Assembly (NCBI RefSeq): GCF_031128465.2
Contig: NZ_CP155618.1
Location: 1,063,501 to 1,127,500, forward strand
Origin: Mariniflexile litorale
GTDB lineage: Bacteria > Bacteroidota > Bacteroidia > Flavobacteriales > Flavobacteriaceae
Reading direction: 5' to 3'
DNA: 64,000 bases
Shown here: piece after piece, positions 17,660-26,850 of the stretch
Layout: every line of letters starts with the position of its first letter
How positions within the stretch are numbered: position 1 is the first letter of the stretch
The notes under the pieces: generated by a model
The model's input: the letters and a program-made list of their open reading frames with translations, nothing else
What the model was told of the DNA's origin: nothing
Database searches by the model: none
Program-made: the position numbers and the translations under genes

Positions 17660-18700
17660 TTAACTTTTATTTGCTAATTGTCCGCAAGCCGCATCAATAT
17701 CTTTACCTCGACTACGACGCACATTCACTACTATTCGGTTTTTTTCTAATGCAGAAATATAATTTTCTAAAGCTTCGTTTGATGCTTGCTGAAATTCACC
17801 ATCATCAATAGGGTTATATTCAATAATATTAACTTTACAGGGCACATATTTACAAAACGCTACAAAGGCATCAATATCTTTTTTAGAATCGTTAATTCCT
17901 TTCCAAACCACATATTCATAGCTAATTCTACTTTTGGTTTTAGCGTACCAATATTCTAAAGATTCGCGTAAATCTTCTAAAGGAAAATGTTCATTAAAAG
18001 GCATGATGGTAGTTCGAACCTCATCGATTGCTGAATGTAATGAGACTGCTAAATTAAATTTTACATCATCATCAGCCATTTTTTTAATCATTTTAGGCAC
18101 ACCTGATGTTGAAACTGTAATACGTTTTGGAGACATCCCTAAACCTTCTGGAGATGTAATTTTATCAATGGCTTTAATAACGTTATTGTAATTCATAAGT
18201 GGTTCACCCATACCCATAAAAACAATATTACTAAGTGGGCGGTTGAAATACAATTTACTTTCGTTGTCAATAACTACTACTTGATCATAAATTTCATCAG
18301 GATTCAAATTACGCATGCGTTTTAAACGTGCGGTGGCACAAAATTTACAATCTAAGCTACAACCAACTTGACTCGACACACAGGCCGTTGTTCTTGTTTC
18401 TGTTGGTATTAAAACGGACTCTACAATTAACCCGTCGTGTAAACGTACGGCATTTTTAACCGTACCATCGTTACTGCGTTGTATTGTATCTACTTTTATG
18501 TGATTAATAACAAAGTTATCTTCAAGCATTTGTCGCGTTTCTTTCGAAACATTGGTCATGTCATCAAACGAATGTGCTCCTTTTTGCCACAACCATTCGT
18601 AAACCTGATTGCCCCGAAAGGCTTTATCGCCTTCTTTTTCGAAGAAGTCACGAAGTTGTTCTTTAGTTAATGCGCGTATGTCTTTTTTTATAACTGCCAT
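17660..18700 (-). CDS. rlmN: Dual-specificity RNA methyltransferase RlmN
   Basis: A 346-residue radical-SAM enzyme that methylates C2 of A2503 in 23S rRNA and A37 in some tRNAs. The [4Fe-4S] motif CSLDCKFC is present, with the catalytic C-terminal Cys in DIDAACGQL. An N-terminal helical domain precedes the barrel (KEQLRDFFEKEGDKAFRGNQ). Length matches the family. The 275-bp region before its start contains a weak GC-rich repeat and the Flavo-1-like element, and no clear -7 box was seen. Confidence 0.95.
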   Translation of the reverse strand: MAVIKKDIRALTKEQLRDFFEKEGDKAFRGNQVYEWLWQKGAHSFDDMTNVSKETRQMLEDNFVINHIKVDTIQRSNDGTVKNAVRLHDGLIVESVLIPTETRTTACVSSQVGCSLDCKFCATARLKRMRNLNPDEIYDQVVVIDNESKLYFNRPLSNIVFMGMGEPLMNYNNVIKAIDKITSPEGLGMSPKRITVSTSGVPKMIKKMADDDVKFNLAVSLHSAIDEVRTTIMPFNEHFPLEDLRESLEYWYAKTKSRISYEYVVWKGINDSKKDIDAFVAFCKYVPCKVNIIEYNPIDDGEFQQASNEALENYISALEKNRIVVNVRRSRGKDIDAACGQLANKS

Positions 18701-18845
18701 AAGTGATGCAAAAATAGGGAAAATTTTCTCCCTTAATCCCTCCTTAATAAGGAAACTGCTACGTGCTTACTCAAATGTTAATTTATATTTTTATGAAGCG
18801 TTGGAGTTAGGGTTAAACTCAATTTAAACCGAACCTTTGGCTGGT

Positions 18846-18928
18846 GCATTAGCGATTGCAGCGGCATCCTTTTTTGAGGCACGAAAAAAAAGATATAGCG
18901 GAAAGCGCGACCCTCTGGGTAATGCCCA
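18846..18928 (+). ncRNA. Recurrent structured element, possible Flavo-1 RNA, copy 1
   Basis: The element begins GCATTAGCGATTGCAGCGG and ends GGAAAGCGCGACCCTCTGGG then TAATGCCC. A second copy with the same opening and closing blocks and a different middle occurs on the minus strand at 42443-42578. The CGACCCTCTGGGT part can form a short hairpin. Such elements are abundant between flavobacterial genes. I suspect this is the Rfam Flavo-1 motif but cannot confirm it from sequence alone; it could equally be a mobile repeat with no RNA role. Confidence 0.45.
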
Positions 18929-18939
18929 AATTAATTGTA

Positions 18940-18967
18940 TAAAAAAAGCCTTGAATTAACAAGGCTC
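18940..18967 (-). terminator. Intrinsic terminator after queA
   Basis: On the minus strand, AGCCTTG and CAAGGCT form a perfect 7-bp stem with a 6-base loop (18966-18947), followed by seven T residues. It lies 10 bases after the queA stop codon. Confidence 0.8.
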
Positions 18968-18975
18968 TTTATATT

Positions 18976-20025
18976 TTATATGATCAACATGGCATCGCCA
19001 TAACTGTAGAATTTATACTTTTCTTTTATAGCTTCTTCGTATGCCTTTTTAATGAAATCGTGACCTGCAAATGCAGAAGCCATCATTAACAAAGTTGATT
19101 TTGGTGTGTGGAAGTTAGTTATCATGCAGTTAGCAATACTAAAATCATAAGGAGGAAAAATGAACTTATTAGTCCATCCTTCTACTTCGTTTAATTCTCC
19201 ACCTGATGATACTGAACTTTCAATAGCACGCATGGCAGTAGTACCTACAGCACAAATACGTTTTTTATTTTTTTTCGCAGCATTCACTATTTCTACTGCT
19301 TTTCCTTCAATTTTTAGCTCTTCACTATCCATTTTGTGTTTAGAAAGATCTTCTACTTCCACTGGATTAAAAGTTCCTAAACCAACATGTAAAGTAACTT
19401 CAGCAAATTTAACACCTTTAATTTCTAAACGTTTTAACAGGTGTTTAGAGAAATGAAGTCCGGCTGTTGGTGCAGCTACAGCTCCTTCATTTTTAGCATA
19501 AATAGTTTGATAACGCTCTTCATCTTCAGGTTGCACTTCTCTTTTAATATATTTTGGAAGTGGTGTTTCGCCAAGTTCATTTAGTTTTCTGCGAAATTCT
19601 TTATAAGATCCATCATATAGAAAACGTAATGTACGACCACGAGACGTTGTATTATCAATAACCTCGGCTACTAACGTATCGTCGTCTCCAAAGTATAACT
19701 TATTACCGATTCTTATTTTACGTGCAGGATCGACCAATACATCCCAAAGGCGTTGTTCTTCGTTTAATTCTCTTAATAAAAAAACCTCAATTCTTGCGCC
19801 TGTTTTTTCTTTATTACCATATAATCTGGCAGGAAATACTTTAGTATTATTAAGAATTAAAACATCATCTTCATCAAAATAATCAATAATATCTTTGAAC
19901 ATTTTATGCTCAATGGTTTGTTTTTTTCTATCTAGAACCATTAAACGAGATTCGTCTCTATTTTCTGCTGGATATTCTGCGAGTAATTCTTCTGGTAAAT
20001 TAAAACCAAAGTGTGATAACTTCAT
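18976..20025 (-). CDS. queA: S-adenosylmethionine:tRNA ribosyltransferase-isomerase QueA
   Basis: A 349-residue enzyme that transfers and isomerises the ribose of SAM onto 7-aminomethyl-deazaguanine at the tRNA wobble position, making epoxyqueuosine. Family blocks seen include [57 protein letters not shown] and [18 protein letters not shown]. Length is typical. It is followed by an intrinsic terminator and preceded by aroA on the same strand with a 115-bp gap. Other queuosine genes are not in the window. Confidence 0.96.
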   Translation of the reverse strand: MKLSHFGFNLPEELLAEYPAENRDESRLMVLDRKKQTIEHKMFKDIIDYFDEDDVLILNNTKVFPARLYGNKEKTGARIEVFLLRELNEEQRLWDVLVDPARKIRIGNKLYFGDDDTLVAEVIDNTTSRGRTLRFLYDGSYKEFRRKLNELGETPLPKYIKREVQPEDEERYQTIYAKNEGAVAAPTAGLHFSKHLLKRLEIKGVKFAEVTLHVGLGTFNPVEVEDLSKHKMDSEELKIEGKAVEIVNAAKKNKKRICAVGTTAMRAIESSVSSGGELNEVEGWTNKFIFPPYDFSIANCMITNFHTPKSTLLMMASAFAGHDFIKKAYEEAIKEKYKFYSYGDAMLII

Positions 20026-20140
20026 GTAAAAAAGAGTTTATTTGTTTAGTTGTTATTCGTTTATAAACCAATGCTTAAAGTTACAAACGGCTGCAAATAT
20101 ACGATTGTGGAATAGGCCTTGTCAAGTAAATACGTGATTA

Positions 20141-21373
20141 TTATTTAGTTATTTTAAAACCAATAGATTCTAAGTCGTTCCAAAAGGTTGGATATGATTT
20201 TGAAACCACCTCAGCTTCTTCAATAACTATTGGCGTTTTAAGGGCCAATGGTGCAAATGCCATAGCCATTCTATGGTCGTTATAAGTGGCAATAGGCACG
20301 TATTCTTTTATGGTGTTTGATGCTGAAAGATGTAATGACTTGTCAGTAATATTCACGTTGCCACCTAATTTTTCAATTTCGGTTTTTAAAGCGACTAACC
20401 TATCGGTTTCTTTAATTTTTAAGGTATGAAGTCCTGTTAAATTACAAGCTAATCCCAGGGCAAAACAAGTTACTGCTATGGTTTGAGCAATGTCTGGTGC
20501 ATTTGCCAAATCGAATTCGATTGACGATTGACAATTGGCGATTGATGATTTAACCAAAGTCATTGTGTTATTTTCAAAAGTTGTTTCTACTCCAAAAGAC
20601 TTATAGATTTCGACCAACACAGAATCTCCCTGCAAGGAGTTTTCTTTGTAAGATGACAGTATTATTTCTGTTCCAACTTCGCAAAGTGCCGCAATACTGA
20701 AATAATAAGATGCCGAAGACCAATCGGACTCTACGGTTAAGGTGTTGGGTGTTGAGTTCTGGGTGTTGGGTTTTACGGTTATTATGTTTCCGATGAATGA
20801 GGATTCTACACCTATTTCATCCAACAAACTCAACGTCATTTTAATATAAGGTACCGAAGTTATTTCACCTTCAAGTGTTAACTCAATACCATTTTCAAGT
20901 TTTGAAGCTATTAATAGTAATGCTGAAATATACTGACTACTAACATTAGCCTGCAAGGACACTCTATTTTTGGTTAGTTTTTTTCCTTTAATTTTTATAG
21001 GAGGATACCCTGAATTTTCAACATACTCAATCTCTGCTCCAAGTTCCTGAAGTGCCTCTACCAAAATTTGAATAGGACGCTCTTTCATACGTTTTGAACC
21101 TGTAAGGGTCACTTCTCGTCCTTCTTGAATTGAAAAATACGCTGTTAAAAATCGCATCGCAGTTCCTGCGTGATGAATGTCAACCACATTAGACGTTGAT
21201 TTTAAAGCATCCGTCATTAAACAACTATCATCTGAATTCGAAACATTTTCTAGATTAATAGATGGATATAATGCTTTTAAAAGCAATAATCTATTGGATT
21301 CACTTTTAGAACCTGTTATTGTGATTTTAGATTGACTATTTGCGATTTGCGATTTTTGAAGTGTGATATTCAT
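20141..21373 (-). CDS. aroA: 3-phosphoshikimate 1-carboxyvinyltransferase (EPSP synthase)
   Basis: A 410-residue shikimate-pathway enzyme. Motifs are GSKSESNRLLLLKAL, HAGTAMRFLTAYFS (the LPGSKS and NAGTAxR equivalents), SQYISALLLIA, DWSSASYYF, LKIKETDRL and YNDHRMAMAFAPLAL. Three stretches look unlike the family core and resemble dispersed flavobacterial repeats translated in frame: QIANSQSKI near the N-terminus, NTQNSTPNT in the middle, and SSIANCQSSI before the FDLANAPDIAQ block. They probably sit in surface loops or at the N-terminus. The residues needed for catalysis are present, so the enzyme should be active. Confidence 0.95.
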   Translation of the reverse strand: MNITLQKSQIANSQSKITITGSKSESNRLLLLKALYPSINLENVSNSDDSCLMTDALKSTSNVVDIHHAGTAMRFLTAYFSIQEGREVTLTGSKRMKERPIQILVEALQELGAEIEYVENSGYPPIKIKGKKLTKNRVSLQANVSSQYISALLLIASKLENGIELTLEGEITSVPYIKMTLSLLDEIGVESSFIGNIITVKPNTQNSTPNTLTVESDWSSASYYFSIAALCEVGTEIILSSYKENSLQGDSVLVEIYKSFGVETTFENNTMTLVKSSIANCQSSIEFDLANAPDIAQTIAVTCFALGLACNLTGLHTLKIKETDRLVALKTEIEKLGGNVNITDKSLHLSASNTIKEYVPIATYNDHRMAMAFAPLALKTPIVIEEAEVVSKSYPTFWNDLESIGFKITK

Positions 21374-21424
21374 TTTATAAATTAAAAAAGTAACAAATAG
21401 TTCGCGACTGTACTCGAACTAACA

Positions 21425-21451
21425 TAAAAAACGCTTCTTAAAAGAAGCGTT
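21425..21451 (-). terminator. Intrinsic terminator after the MazG-like gene
   Basis: On the minus strand, AACGCTTC and GAAGCGTT form a perfect stem around a short T/A-rich loop, followed by a T run. It lies 17 bases after the stop codon of the pyrophosphohydrolase gene and separates it from aroA. Confidence 0.75.
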
Positions 21452-21467
21452 CAAATATACTTATAAT

Positions 21468-21794
21468 TTATTTTAGTTTTTCATTATTATGATGCCTGTC
21501 GTGGTCTCGTTTTCCTTTCTTGTCCATTCTTGTATCGAAAGCTTGTTGTAAATCGACACCAGTTTGGTTTGCTAAACATAATACTACAAACAACACATCG
21601 GCAAGTTCTTCGCCTAGGTCTTTATCTTTATCGCTTTCTTTTTCGCTTTGTTCTCCATAGCGACGGGCAATAATACGGGCAACTTCACCCACTTCTTCGG
21701 TAAGTTGTGCCATATTAGTGAGTTCGTTAAAATAGCGAACGCCGTGGTCTTTAATCCATTTGTCTACTTCTTGTTGTGCGTTTTGAATGTTCAT
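21468..21794 (-). CDS. MazG-like nucleotide pyrophosphohydrolase
   Basis: A 108-residue all-helical NTP pyrophosphohydrolase of the MazG/iMazG type. The metal-binding pattern is seen in LTEEVGEVARIIARRYGEQS (ExxE) and GEELADVLFVVLCLAN (ExxD). It hydrolyses nucleoside triphosphates, probably non-canonical ones, to monophosphates. Its start overlaps the stop of the upstream DUF3857 gene by one base, which suggests co-translation with the 669-residue secreted protein, although no functional link is evident. A terminator follows. Confidence 0.88.
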   Translation of the reverse strand: MNIQNAQQEVDKWIKDHGVRYFNELTNMAQLTEEVGEVARIIARRYGEQSEKESDKDKDLGEELADVLFVVLCLANQTGVDLQQAFDTRMDKKGKRDHDRHHNNEKLK

Positions 21795-23803
21795 TATACT
21801 TTTGTTAAAACTATTTGTTCTGCTTCTTTTTCTATCATCTTGCTAAAATACTCTTTTAAAGCTTCATAATAAATGGGAGAGATAATTGCTTGATTCATTT
21901 CTGCATCTATTACCAATTGAATTTTTGAACCAATAACTGATATATTGTATTTAAATGCACCTAAGTTATCTGGTAAAGCTAATATGACTGATTCTGGAAT
22001 AACTTCTACTCTATAGCCCTCTGGCAGGTCAACACTTATCATGTATCTACTACTTGAAGAATAGCCAAAATCTACTGGAAACTCTCTCTTTTCTAACTTA
22101 AATGGATTTTCTTTTGTTTTTAAAAAGAATAGAGGAGAAAAATATAACTTATCTGCTATAACATCTACTTGACCTTCTAAAGTAAATTTAAATGACTCCA
22201 TAACAGGATTGGATAAATCCATTTCGTTTTTAACCTCAAACTCATCTATCTCCATACCACCATACTCGTTTTCTAGTTTTTCTAAATATTGACTTTTATC
22301 AGTCTCTAAATATTGTTCTCTATAAGTCATGGCACTATAATTTGTTTTCGCAATTCTTATAGCACCCTCTAAATTGCCATTCTGTTTTAAATTGGCTATT
22401 ATTGTTACAATATTTTTAGATTTCTCTTTTGGATATAAACTTATTGTAGAAGAGCTTTTATCATCTCTTACAATTCTACCTTCCCAATTCAATGTTCTTA
22501 TAGGCAAGATATTTGGTGTACTGTATTTACTAGTAGCATCCAACAGAATAACGCCATTTGATGTTTCAATAGCAGAAACGACATAGTTATAACCATCTAG
22601 TGTTGGAAACAAAGGTATTCCATTATGTCTTGTGCTAACTAAAACAGGGTTTGCATTTAATCCAGCATACCTTAGCATTGCTGTTAACATTAAATTTATT
22701 TCGGCATCATTACCTACTTGATCTTTATAGGCCTTACGCACACCTCCATCGGTATATTTTCCGTAATAGCCATTCCATTTCACTCTATGTTTTACATGAT
22801 TATAAATTAATGATGCCCTCATTATTGGATCTGAAGTACTATTTATTAAAGCATCAATATCTTCTTCAAAATAACCCGTTTTCCCTAACTCTATATCAAA
22901 ACTTGGACTTTGAAAAATAGTTTTAACCACATCTTCCCAGGTTGTAGAATAATACTTTATAGGTGATTGTGGGTACTTAACATAAGATAATTCGTAACTA
23001 ATAGCCGAACAGTAATTATTAATGTTATTTACGTAGGGCTCTTCTTTTAAGGCGGAAACATTTGTCAAACTATAAGAGGTCACATTTTTTTTAAAATCTA
23101 AATTTGAAGAACTAAATGTTGTTTTTACAGGCCCACTAAAACCATCACTTCTTTCTTTCTCCATAATTGTTATTTTACCATGTCTCACTTCAACTTTTGG
23201 AATAACACTTAAAAACCCTTTAGTCAATAATTTAAAATTATAATACTCAGGAGCTTCAAAAGAAGCCTCTAAACTGTGTATTGGTATATCATGTTGAAAT
23301 ACAAAATCATCAATATTTGCAATAAAAGGAGATTCAACTCTATACTTATATTCAATAATAGAGCCTACTTTAATATTAGGCATAGTAAATTTCACTTGAT
23401 TTAGATACTTGTTTAACTCAGATTCAAAAATTCCATCTTTTCCTAGTTTTTCATTAATAATTTTCCCTTCTATTAAATTATAGGTATATGCTTTTAAATT
23501 TGAAAATTCCTCCTGGTCACGATTACTTTTATAAAGACTCACCTTTTTTGTAGTGTAATCGAAGCCTTCTTGGGTGTATATTTTTATACGCTCGAAGATT
23601 TCAGTAACCACCACAAATCCTTTTTCTTGATCATATTGAAAATAAGTTCTTCTATATTTATGTAAGTATGCGGCATTTGCGAAAGAGTCTAAAGGATTAA
23701 ATTTTTCTTCTAATTCTTGTTTTGAAACTTTACCAAAACTAAAATTTTGAGCAAATGAGTTCATACAAAAGCAAATAATTAAAAATAGTGTTGTAATTCT
23801 CAT
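21794..23803 (-). CDS. DUF3857 protein with a transglutaminase-like domain lacking the catalytic Cys
   Basis: A 669-residue secreted protein with a signal peptide (MRITTLFLIICFCMNSFAQ). A DUF3857-type N-terminal beta region (about 50-250) precedes a transglutaminase-like core (about 310-420) and a DUF3858-like C-terminus. Aligned with the neighbouring 637-residue paralogue, the position of the catalytic Cys (GDCKALTNYT) reads GNDAEINLML, and the His position (GNHVILNIP) reads YNYVVSAIE. It is therefore probably catalytically inactive and may act in binding. It lies 3 bp from its paralogue in what looks like an operon. Confidence 0.8.
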   Translation of the reverse strand: MRITTLFLIICFCMNSFAQNFSFGKVSKQELEEKFNPLDSFANAAYLHKYRRTYFQYDQEKGFVVVTEIFERIKIYTQEGFDYTTKKVSLYKSNRDQEEFSNLKAYTYNLIEGKIINEKLGKDGIFESELNKYLNQVKFTMPNIKVGSIIEYKYRVESPFIANIDDFVFQHDIPIHSLEASFEAPEYYNFKLLTKGFLSVIPKVEVRHGKITIMEKERSDGFSGPVKTTFSSSNLDFKKNVTSYSLTNVSALKEEPYVNNINNYCSAISYELSYVKYPQSPIKYYSTTWEDVVKTIFQSPSFDIELGKTGYFEEDIDALINSTSDPIMRASLIYNHVKHRVKWNGYYGKYTDGGVRKAYKDQVGNDAEINLMLTAMLRYAGLNANPVLVSTRHNGIPLFPTLDGYNYVVSAIETSNGVILLDATSKYSTPNILPIRTLNWEGRIVRDDKSSSTISLYPKEKSKNIVTIIANLKQNGNLEGAIRIAKTNYSAMTYREQYLETDKSQYLEKLENEYGGMEIDEFEVKNEMDLSNPVMESFKFTLEGQVDVIADKLYFSPLFFLKTKENPFKLEKREFPVDFGYSSSSRYMISVDLPEGYRVEVIPESVILALPDNLGAFKYNISVIGSKIQLVIDAEMNQAIISPIYYEALKEYFSKMIEKEAEQIVLTKV

Positions 23804-23806
23804 TTA

Positions 23807-25720
23807 TTATTGGTTTTTAATTAATGCTATTTTTGAATTATCTAGTTTATTTATTTCTTTATAAAAATCTCTATAAGTTTCGTAATCCTCTTTTGGATAT
23901 TCACCATCATTAATTACTAATTCACGTTTATAAAGTAAAGTTGAATCGTCTTTAACAACAATTTCAATTTTATAGCTGCCAAATTTATTTTCTATAAGAG
24001 CATTATCAGGAGATGATTCTATGGTAAAACCTTCTGGTAATTTAATTTCAACTTCATCTACATCTTTAAAGCCTCTTTTAATTTTAAGTGGCAATTTTCT
24101 ATCTCTATATCGATCGGGAATATCTGTATTTCTATTTAAGGCATTTACTGTAAGTAGCATTCTATTTCCCACTATTTTAGAATAGTTGGGTGCTACAAAA
24201 CTAACATCTTCAACAAACTCATTATCTAATTTGTTGTTGTTAATCTGCATATTATTAATTCTCATACCATTCACATAATTCCAGCGTTTTTTGTAACGAG
24301 TATCTAAATCTCGCTCGGTTTCAGTTTCTAACCAATACTTATTATCGTATTGTATGCCTTTAGAGTTTACGGTTATTTTCACATCAATGAAGCCATCGTT
24401 AGACACGGTATAACTTCCGTTTATAAACTGTGTATTCTCTTCTGTGGTATACTTTTTTGTATGTTTTATTTTGCCAGCTTCTGGAGTTATTACCAAAACA
24501 TCCCTATCATCGGTAAAATCACCTATAAAACCAAAAGGGAGTTTCTGGCTGGTACATTCTAACCAGATATCTTCTTCATTTGCAATTGGAATATTAAGAA
24601 TTACATGATTACCTTGCATGGCAGCAAAATCGTTTTCTAAATTTCTTTGTGAACTTCCTGCGTAAACAACAGTATAATTTGACTGAATACCCGCCGCGTT
24701 TAAAAGGGACATGGTGTAATTGGTTAAGGCTTTACAATCGCCATACCCTAATTTATCAACTTCTGAAGCCTTAAATGGTTTCCAGCCACCAATACCTACT
24801 TGTACACTTATATAACGAGTCTTATTTTGAACGTAATCATAAACTTTTCGTGCTTTATCTAAATCTGTCGCTTCATCTTTTACAAGATTTTGTATCATGG
24901 CAACAGTACTAACTGGTAAATCGTGGGTATCTTTTATTAAATCTTGATACATCCACTTTCCAAAATCCGCCCAATCTTCAACTTCTGTTTGCACGCCTTC
25001 CAAAGCAAACTTATTTGAAGTTACTAAAATTTTTGGAGCGATATCAACTAAAGACGGACTATAAGCTTCAGGTTTGATAGCTTCTATATTTTTCACCTTA
25101 TAGCTTATTTTGTTCTGAAGAGCTTCCTTAAACAAATCAATTCCTTCTAAATTCTTTTCCTTAGTTCTAATTGTTATATCGCTAGGAAAACTTATGGTAT
25201 ATGAGCTATTTTCAACACTTAAAAAATGGTCGTTGATTGGGGTAAACGACTCTATAAAAGCTGTATTTTTAGTATTGATTTCACTAACAAATTCTATGGT
25301 GTATGGATACGAAATTGGGGTGTATTCTAAATATTTAACTCTAGAGTCTGAATATAACGTACCGCCATCTACCGCACTCACATCTTTAAAATCATTCTTC
25401 TTTACTTTTTTAATAACCGCACCAAATTGATTAAACACTAAAACTTCTAATGTTTTTATTTTTACATTATTATCATAATGCACAAAAGCGTCGATATTGC
25501 TATTTCCTTCTTTATTTAATACGGTTATAATTCGCTTTTCATAAACCGTCATATCATTCACAGAGTTTATTGTGATATCTATTTGATTAGAACGAATAAC
25601 AGCATTAGCGTTTTCCTTTAAATTAGCAGGAATTGTTAAACTAACAAGTAAGTTTTCTTGAGAATAAATTTGTAGTGTTGCGAATAAAACAAAATATAAA
25701 ATAATAAGTTTTAACTTCAT
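23807..25720 (-). CDS. DUF3857 / transglutaminase-like secreted protein
   Basis: A 637-residue protein with a signal peptide (MKLKLIILYFVLFATLQIYS). It contains a DUF3857 N-terminal domain and a transglutaminase-like core with Cys in KLGYGDCKALTNYTMSLLN and His in MQGNHVILNIP; the third position is Glu or Asp in EDIWLECTSQ. It acts in the periplasm or outer membrane, with the substrate unknown. Together with the 669-residue neighbour it forms a tandem of paralogues, common in Bacteroidota. The C-terminal 200 residues are beta-rich (DUF3858-like). Confidence 0.82.
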   Translation of the reverse strand: MKLKLIILYFVLFATLQIYSQENLLVSLTIPANLKENANAVIRSNQIDITINSVNDMTVYEKRIITVLNKEGNSNIDAFVHYDNNVKIKTLEVLVFNQFGAVIKKVKKNDFKDVSAVDGGTLYSDSRVKYLEYTPISYPYTIEFVSEINTKNTAFIESFTPINDHFLSVENSSYTISFPSDITIRTKEKNLEGIDLFKEALQNKISYKVKNIEAIKPEAYSPSLVDIAPKILVTSNKFALEGVQTEVEDWADFGKWMYQDLIKDTHDLPVSTVAMIQNLVKDEATDLDKARKVYDYVQNKTRYISVQVGIGGWKPFKASEVDKLGYGDCKALTNYTMSLLNAAGIQSNYTVVYAGSSQRNLENDFAAMQGNHVILNIPIANEEDIWLECTSQKLPFGFIGDFTDDRDVLVITPEAGKIKHTKKYTTEENTQFINGSYTVSNDGFIDVKITVNSKGIQYDNKYWLETETERDLDTRYKKRWNYVNGMRINNMQINNNKLDNEFVEDVSFVAPNYSKIVGNRMLLTVNALNRNTDIPDRYRDRKLPLKIKRGFKDVDEVEIKLPEGFTIESSPDNALIENKFGSYKIEIVVKDDSTLLYKRELVINDGEYPKEDYETYRDFYKEINKLDNSKIALIKNQ

Positions 25721-25788
25721 AAATTGTATTTAAGTTTAATTGAAATCTTAAATATAAAATATTACAAGAATTATTCACATAAGAAAAA

Positions 25789-26325
25789 TCATATTTCGTT
25801 GTAATACCTGTCTTTTAGTTTAAAAATTAAAAACCTTACACCTAATATGATAAAACAAGGGATAATCACATACTTGAATTCGCTTAACAAGACTTGAATT
25901 CCCCTTTCTGAAAAAAATTTTTCAATACCAATAGGTGACACTCTAATTTCTCTAAAAGGAAAGAAAAAGCGATTGTTATCAAAAGGAATAAAAAAGCCTA
26001 CACCTTTACCTCCAGAAGTCATAGCATCTAAAATACCATGAGATAGTGTTGAAAAAAGAATCACCAAAAACCAAATAAGTTTACGCTGTTTCCCTAATGT
26101 AAACATTATAACAAATGCCCACAATAACGCAAATAACAAAGAATGTGTAAATCCACGATGCCCCAAAAGATGCAGATATGGAATTCCCAATTGGAAACTT
26201 ACAACATCAAAATCTGGTAAAATAGTTGAAAAAATAGCTACTAAGAGTAACCTTTTTGTGTGCTTGGTATCTATAAGTTTTGTTAAGGTAAAACCAACGA
26301 CACTATGACCAAAAATGGATGCCAC
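25789..26325 (-). CDS. Membrane-bound metal-dependent hydrolase (YdjM/DUF457 family)
   Basis: A 178-residue inner-membrane protein with about four hydrophobic segments. His and Asp motifs are ASIFGHSVVGF, ILPDFDVVSF, LLGHRGFTHSLLFALLW and FSTLSHGILDAMTSGGKGVG, matching the YdjM family of predicted metal-dependent hydrolases. The start is GTG and overlaps the dtd stop codon by one base, so translation is coupled to dtd. The enzymatic role is unproven in the family. The C-terminal basic tail (KLKDRYYNEI) is cytoplasmic by charge. Confidence 0.82.
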   Translation of the reverse strand: MASIFGHSVVGFTLTKLIDTKHTKRLLLVAIFSTILPDFDVVSFQLGIPYLHLLGHRGFTHSLLFALLWAFVIMFTLGKQRKLIWFLVILFSTLSHGILDAMTSGGKGVGFFIPFDNNRFFFPFREIRVSPIGIEKFFSERGIQVLLSEFKYVIIPCFIILGVRFLIFKLKDRYYNEI

Positions 26326-26777
26326 TATTCTTTGTTTTTTGAATCAATTATTATAGTTACAGGGCCATCGTTAATCAGTTCTACTTTCATATCGGCACCA
26401 AATTGGCCTGTTTGTATAGATGTACCCAAATCAGTTTCTACTTGTTTTATAAATGCTTGGTAAAGCGGGATGGCAACATCTGGTTTTGCTGCCTTAATAT
26501 AACTAGGGCGGTTGCCTTTTTTGGTCGCAGCGTGTAATGTGAATTGGCTCACGGCAATAATATCTCCCTTAACATCTAATATTGACTTATTCATAACACC
26601 ATCGGCATCACCAAAAACACGAAGATTTATGATTTTATTAGACAGCCATTTAATATCTTCTAGTGTATCATCATTTACAATACCAAAAAGAATTAAAAGT
26701 CCGTTTGAAATAGACGCCATCTTTTTACCTTCAATAGTAACACTTGCTTTTGAAACTCTTTGAATTACAACTTTCAT
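26325..26777 (-). CDS. dtd: D-aminoacyl-tRNA deacylase
   Basis: A 150-residue homodimeric enzyme that removes D-amino acids, and glycine from mischarged tRNA-Ala. Family motifs are MKVVIQRVSKASVTIEGK, the SQFTLHA motif that shapes the active site, KKGNRPSY, and the C-terminal DGPVTIIID with the Gly-Pro pair. Length is exactly that of the family. A GC-rich repeat lies directly before its start codon. It is coupled to the downstream membrane hydrolase gene. Confidence 0.95.
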   Translation of the reverse strand: MKVVIQRVSKASVTIEGKKMASISNGLLILFGIVNDDTLEDIKWLSNKIINLRVFGDADGVMNKSILDVKGDIIAVSQFTLHAATKKGNRPSYIKAAKPDVAIPLYQAFIKQVETDLGTSIQTGQFGADMKVELINDGPVTIIIDSKNKE

Positions 26778-26812
26778 TCCTTCCTACCCCCTAACTCTTA
26801 TCAAAAGAAAAG
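26778..26812 (-). repeat. GC-rich start-codon-adjacent repeat (dtd)
   Basis: On the minus strand the bases before the dtd ATG read GAGTTAGGGGGTAGGAAGGA, ending against the start codon. This is a partial copy of the family seen before tyrA, metF and the sulfite reductase and inside cobA. It lacks a clear CTTTGG half. Confidence 0.4.
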
Positions 26813-26850
26813 GGAACTGTTATGTTAAAATTAAATTTCTCGTAAACTGT

